DNA of 35,520 nucleotides from the NCBI GenBank assembly GCA_900109435.1, contig FNZT01000021.1, positions 1 through 35,520 on the forward strand. Reading direction: 5' to 3'. A program made the position numbers and the translations under genes. This DNA is from Ruminococcus sp. YRD2003 (lineage in GTDB: Bacteria; Bacillota; Clostridia; Oscillospirales; Ruminococcaceae). Positions 32,780 to 35,520 of the stretch are shown here, piece by piece. The notes beneath the pieces were generated by a model, which made no database searches, was not told the origin of the DNA, and saw nothing but the letters and a program-made list of their open reading frames with translations. Position 1 is the stretch's first letter; each line of letters starts with the position of its first letter.

Positions 32780-34809
32780 TCAAGCACACTCACGGCGATG
32801 ACAAATGCCTGCGCAATGTCGTGAATTATCCCATTGGAAAGGATCAGGTGCTGAAGGAAGGATTCGGTATAGATCCGGACAACTCCCGCAATGCCGCAAA
32901 GCAATTCAAAGCAGTTGCCAAGTTCCACAACAATGAGGATAATACCCCCGTTTTCCACTATGTGACATCATTCACAAACGAAACAGCTTCAACCGCGAAA
33001 GAAGCAATGGAACTTACCAAAAGGATTTTCGAGCCTTATCTCGGCTCTCATCTCGCGGGGATAGGTATACATATTAATACTCAAACAGATAATACTATTC
33101 CGAATGAAATTAAAGATACTTATCATATGATCAATTGTGCAATGTCAGTTTTCAACAGGATCTCATATGATAAAGCTTATAATAGCTCCACTATTCCATA
33201 TGTCGAATACTTCACTGAAAACGACATTAATCTGATAAACAGCTTTTTGCTCAACATTGACAGAACTGGTCAATACCCGATCAAGAGAATAATCGAGAGC
33301 TTTGTTAATCAACTGAACAGGGCTTTTCGTTACAACTTCAAATGTCTTCCTCTTACAGCGTATATTATTGATGATGTGACAGATGAGGTCGTTCTCACAG
33401 ATGAAGAATTCATCTATATTGATCCAACAGCATTTGATTCACTTATTATCCCATATATGGATATACAGATCAAACATCGCCCATTAATAAAAACGCTCTT
33501 CAACAATAAAATAATAACAGGTGAGTACCATTATTGCTGCAGGCTTCAATACATTGATGTCTTCCTAAAAACACACCAAATCTACCGATACAGAATTGAT
33601 CGCAGCATTCTTTCTACTGAAAGTCAGATTTCAATTAACAAAGCAGAAAACTCATTATTCTTCCATGAATTGTCTTCGATTCATAATAGCAGGTTTATCC
33701 CATTTATAATGGATGAAGACAGCGCTACATGGGCTGGACGAATTATTGAAAATGGAACAAAATCTAATAACCATATGCTGATTACAGGGGAATCTGCCTC
33801 TGGAAAATCCCATATGATGATAAGGATAGCAGCCTACCTTGCTGAATTGGGCGAGCGTGTTATTATGCTTGATTCAAGCAATTCCAACACTGTCGACGAG
33901 CTAAAGGGAGCACTCTCAGAAGAGTTCTTTAATGATAACATCATAGTTTACCATCTCGAAAAACAAGATTTTCCCATTGATCCCTTTTCAGTTGAAGGCA
34001 TTAGCAGAAAAGACAGCAAAGCAAATCATATCTTCAATATTCTTCACTCAGCTGTCTATGATTCCTCCGAAGCTCAGAACGCTAAACTCAAAACGCTGAT
34101 TTATGAGAATATCGACGCACTCGAAAAAGATGGAAGAATTCTTCCAAGCGATATAAAGAGTATACTTGTAAAAGACGGCTCGACAATTTCAGCTCTACGC
34201 GACAAATTGATCCCATTACTTGTTACACTTGAAAATGGTATTAATTATGAAAAAACATGGTCAGATTATTTAAACTGTCCTAAAAAGATCATAGTCTTTT
34301 CTTTGGAGACATCTTTTAAAGAGCAAGGGAGAAAGCTGTTTGATATCCTTCTTGCTTCATTATACTTGTACCACGTAAAACACAGGTATTCAAATCTTTG
34401 GTTATGTATCGATGAAATACGCGAACAAAACCTAAAAGAAGACGGTGTAATCAATATGATCTTCACACAAGGAAGAAAAAACAGAATGAACATCATCGGA
34501 GCAACACAAGGATTTGAATTGTCACGTTCGGAAGAGTGGACTACACTTAATAACGCTAAAACCAAAGTGTTTTTCAAACCGCTTTCCACATCAATCACTG
34601 ATATTTTGAAAGAATTGGATATGTCACAATCCAAACGTTCTGTTTTCACGAATATGCAGCAACGAGAGTGCATAATCAAATCTGAACTATACAGTAAAAA
34701 AGAAAAAAACAACCAGCCTGCTATAGTAAGAGGATTTGTACCAAATCACTACATATCAATAAAAGACTTGATTGACTCAGATCCTGCTGAAACTCAAAAT
34801 CAAAATTAG
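32761..34809 (+). CDS. Relaxase-like N-terminus joined to VirB4/HerA-like ATPase
   Basis: In this 682-aa protein, residues 1-about 130 resemble a MobA/MobL-type relaxase N-terminus (NVVNYPIGKD, then FKAVAKF and VFHYVTSFTNETASTAKEAM), but the expected HxHxH metal motif is degenerate: only H104 and H122 remain in the region. Residues about 320-660 form a RecA-type ATPase of the VirB4/HerA class: Walker A GESASGKS (343-350), Walker B LWLCIDE (D551-E552), then MNIIGATQGFE. G+C (hand count) is 138/300 in 32761-33060 and 100/300 in the next 300 bp, so the two parts may have different origins. A conjugation or DNA-translocation role is likely; relaxase activity is doubtful. Confidence 0.75.
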   Translation: METIKLIKHTHGDDKCLRNVVNYPIGKDQVLKEGFGIDPDNSRNAAKQFKAVAKFHNNEDNTPVFHYVTSFTNETASTAKEAMELTKRIFEPYLGSHLAGIGIHINTQTDNTIPNEIKDTYHMINCAMSVFNRISYDKAYNSSTIPYVEYFTENDINLINSFLLNIDRTGQYPIKRIIESFVNQLNRAFRYNFKCLPLTAYIIDDVTDEVVLTDEEFIYIDPTAFDSLIIPYMDIQIKHRPLIKTLFNNKIITGEYHYCCRLQYIDVFLKTHQIYRYRIDRSILSTESQISINKAENSLFFHELSSIHNSRFIPFIMDEDSATWAGRIIENGTKSNNHMLITGESASGKSHMMIRIAAYLAELGERVIMLDSSNSNTVDELKGALSEEFFNDNIIVYHLEKQDFPIDPFSVEGISRKDSKANHIFNILHSAVYDSSEAQNAKLKTLIYENIDALEKDGRILPSDIKSILVKDGSTISALRDKLIPLLVTLENGINYEKTWSDYLNCPKKIIVFSLETSFKEQGRKLFDILLASLYLYHVKHRYSNLWLCIDEIREQNLKEDGVINMIFTQGRKNRMNIIGATQGFELSRSEEWTTLNNAKTKVFFKPLSTSITDILKELDMSQSKRSVFTNMQQRECIIKSELYSKKEKNNQPAIVRGFVPNHYISIKDLIDSDPAETQNQN

Positions 34810-34816
34810 TTTTTTT

Positions 34817-34844
34817 AGGCACTCCATATGGAGTGCCTTTTTTT
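34817..34844 (+). terminator. Terminator after the relaxase-like ATPase gene
   Basis: A 9-bp stem (AGGCACTCC/GGAGTGCCT) with an ATAT loop is followed by seven Ts, 8 bp after the stop codon. Confidence 0.93.
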
Positions 34845-34935
34845 AGTTGCTGGCAAACAGCATTCTTTCAACCTGTCCATTCAATAGTGTCCATATCAAT
34901 ACCATAAAACCATATTTTTTTATTATCCGACTAAC

Positions 34936-35067
34936 TTGTATTTAGAATTAGAAGAGCTATCTGATAATTCACAGCAATTACTTCAAAACGCTTTTTCATG
35001 GATCAAGATGTCTGAAATCCGGATTTGTGGGAAGAATAATAAGGAAGGAGGGGTAGCGTGGAAGTAG
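34936..35067 (+). other. Possible small-gene remnant upstream of copy B
   Basis: An open 43-codon frame from a TTG at 34936 ends at a TAG overlapping the copy B start. It reads LEELSDNSQQLLQNAFSW and continues to the stop with normal-looking codon use, but has no ribosome binding site. It could be the degraded tail of a gene that once preceded copy B, or chance. Confidence 0.2.
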
Positions 35068-35270
35068 TTGATAAAAGCAGTAAGGGCCGCATTGAAGTGT
35101 GGCTCACGAACGAGGAGCAGGCTCAGTACGACCGCAGCGAGCTGACGCGCCTGCTCCTGTCCAAGGTCAAGAACGGTAAAAAATGCCGAGTTGTGTTCTT
35201 TATGTCGGGCAACGAGGAGCTGAAACCAAATATCGAGCGGCTTCTGCTCGCGAATCTTAAAAGCTGCTGA
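35058..35270 (+). CDS. Conserved small protein (EVWLTNEEQ family), copy B
   Basis: This 70-aa paralogue of the protein at 29140-29349 has IEVWLTNEEQAQYDRSELTR near the N-terminus and a FFMSGNEELKPNIERLLLAN C-terminal half. The start is a GTG at 35058, supported by AAGGAGG 7 nt upstream. Unlike copy A it stands alone on the plus strand, with its own terminator and no adjacent enzyme gene. Conservation of both copies suggests selection rather than decay. The family function is unknown to me; small size and no membrane segment suggest an adaptor, regulator or modified peptide. Confidence 0.78.
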   Translation: MEVVDKSSKGRIEVWLTNEEQAQYDRSELTRLLLSKVKNGKKCRVVFFMSGNEELKPNIERLLLANLKSC

Positions 35271-35287
35271 ACAGCAATAATAAACAT

Positions 35288-35311
35288 CCCCCGGCAGAGC
35301 CGGGGGTTTTT
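35288..35311 (+). terminator. Terminator after copy B
   Basis: CCCCCGGC/GCCGGGGG arms with an AGA loop are followed by TTTTT, 17 bp after the stop codon. The arms are identical to those at 2822-2840. Confidence 0.93.
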
Positions 35312-35319
35312 CCTTAAAC

Positions 35320-35386
35320 GCCCCATAGGGGCTCATGGTACAAGCCACGCCTGAAAAGGCGTAGCAACACGGACGCATGCGGCTAC
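35320..35386. repeat. Cluster of hairpins at the right end of the IS200-like element
   Basis: Three short stems follow the transposase stop on the minus strand: GCCCC/GGGGC (35320-35332), ACGCCT/AGGCGT (35347-35362) and GTAGC/GCTAC (35361-35386, overlapping the second). Subterminal hairpins recognised by the HUH transposase are typical of IS200/IS605 ends; the exact element boundary cannot be fixed. Confidence 0.45.
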
Positions 35387-35409
35387 GTTTTCCTGCGTTT
35401 TATTACTGC

Positions 35410-35520
35410 TTACCCGTTAAACGGGTTTGTATCGTCCAATGTCAGCTGACCCGCCATTCTGTCTTCTTCAAGCTGCCGCTGTATGTACTCTGTTATTGCC
35501 TTTGTATTTTTACCTACTGT
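35410..35520 (-). CDS. tnpA: IS200/IS605-family transposase TnpA, C-terminal part (runs off right edge)
   Basis: The minus strand gives 36 residues ending at a TAA (35412-35410): TVGKNTKAITEYIQRQLEED, then a tail closing with NPFNG. This is the standard C-terminus of IS200-type TnpA (the VGKN...EYIxxQLEED...DPFTG pattern). The catalytic tyrosine helix lies just upstream, outside the window. Orientation is the same as the N-terminal piece at 1-231; together they would lack about 35-40 central residues of a normal protein. Confidence 0.88.
   Translation of the reverse strand, partial: TVGKNTKAITEYIQRQLEEDRMAGQLTLDDTNPFNG

Noticed and set aside
1..35520. Complete circular plasmid
   Set aside because: The edge transposase pieces would allow it, but no replication or partition gene is present, and IS-broken contig ends explain the pattern equally well; left as an open question in the findings.
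1..35520. CRISPR arrays, tRNA or rRNA genes, known riboswitches
   Set aside because: Scanning by eye showed no regularly spaced repeats, no cloverleaf-like conserved TTC-loop sequences and no familiar riboswitch cores.

Overview
The window looks like chromosomal or large-element DNA from an anaerobic, low-to-mid-GC Bacillota, most plausibly a Ruminococcus-like member of the Oscillospiraceae. This is an inference from strong AGGAGG-type ribosome binding sites, frequent TTG/GTG starts, IS66 and IS200/IS605 elements, and the style of the polysaccharide genes. No rRNA, tRNA, CRISPR array or replication gene was seen.

Region 1 (1-2811) is mobile DNA. The N-terminal part of an IS200/IS605 HUH transposase runs off the left edge on the minus strand. 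It is followed by a complete IS66-family element (329-2803) with 20/22-matching terminal repeats, an 8-bp target duplication, tnpA/tnpB/tnpC, an internal promoter and its own terminator.

Region 2 (2884-28548, minus strand) is one very long surface-polysaccharide operon of 26 genes, read from about 28.8 kb down to terminators at 2.8 kb. In transcription order it encodes a PglE-like aminotransferase; a PglC-like initiating phosphoglycosyl transferase; a GT2; a block of UlaG-like hydrolase, ATP-grasp ligase, SDR and PP-loop ATPase; a pyruvyl transferase; LicD, an IspD/TarI-like cytidylyltransferase, an extended SDR and AraD; a second GT2; an EpsG-type polymerase; a TupA-like ATP-grasp protein; a Wzx flippase; a second sugar-transfer ATP-grasp protein; a UDP-glucuronate 4-epimerase; a hexapeptide acyltransferase; UDP-glucose dehydrogenase; a DUF616 glycosyltransferase; rfbA-rfbB-rfbD-rfbC; and galE. 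Together these predict a Wzx/Wzy-type polymer containing L-rhamnose, galactose and/or galacturonate, probably pyruvylated and carrying a CDP-activated polyol phosphate, i.e. an anionic capsule or exopolysaccharide. A 258-nt leader with a strong hairpin lies between the likely promoter and the first gene.

Region 3 (29130-35312) is an accessory island of two divergent transcription units around an AT-rich palindromic intergenic region. The minus-strand side carries DUF960, a zinc-finger amidoligase (PF12224-like), a 59-aa hydrophobic protein, a free-standing class II glutamine amidotransferase and a 69-aa conserved small protein. The plus-strand side carries a ribbon-helix-helix protein, a large protein with a relaxase-like N-terminus joined to a VirB4/HerA-like ATPase, and a 70-aa paralogue of the small protein. 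The amidoligase/amidotransferase operon is the best candidate here for an undescribed biosynthetic or protein-modification system.

Region 4 (35320-35520) is the C-terminal end of an IS200/IS605 transposase, also minus strand, so both window edges fall inside copies of this transposase type.
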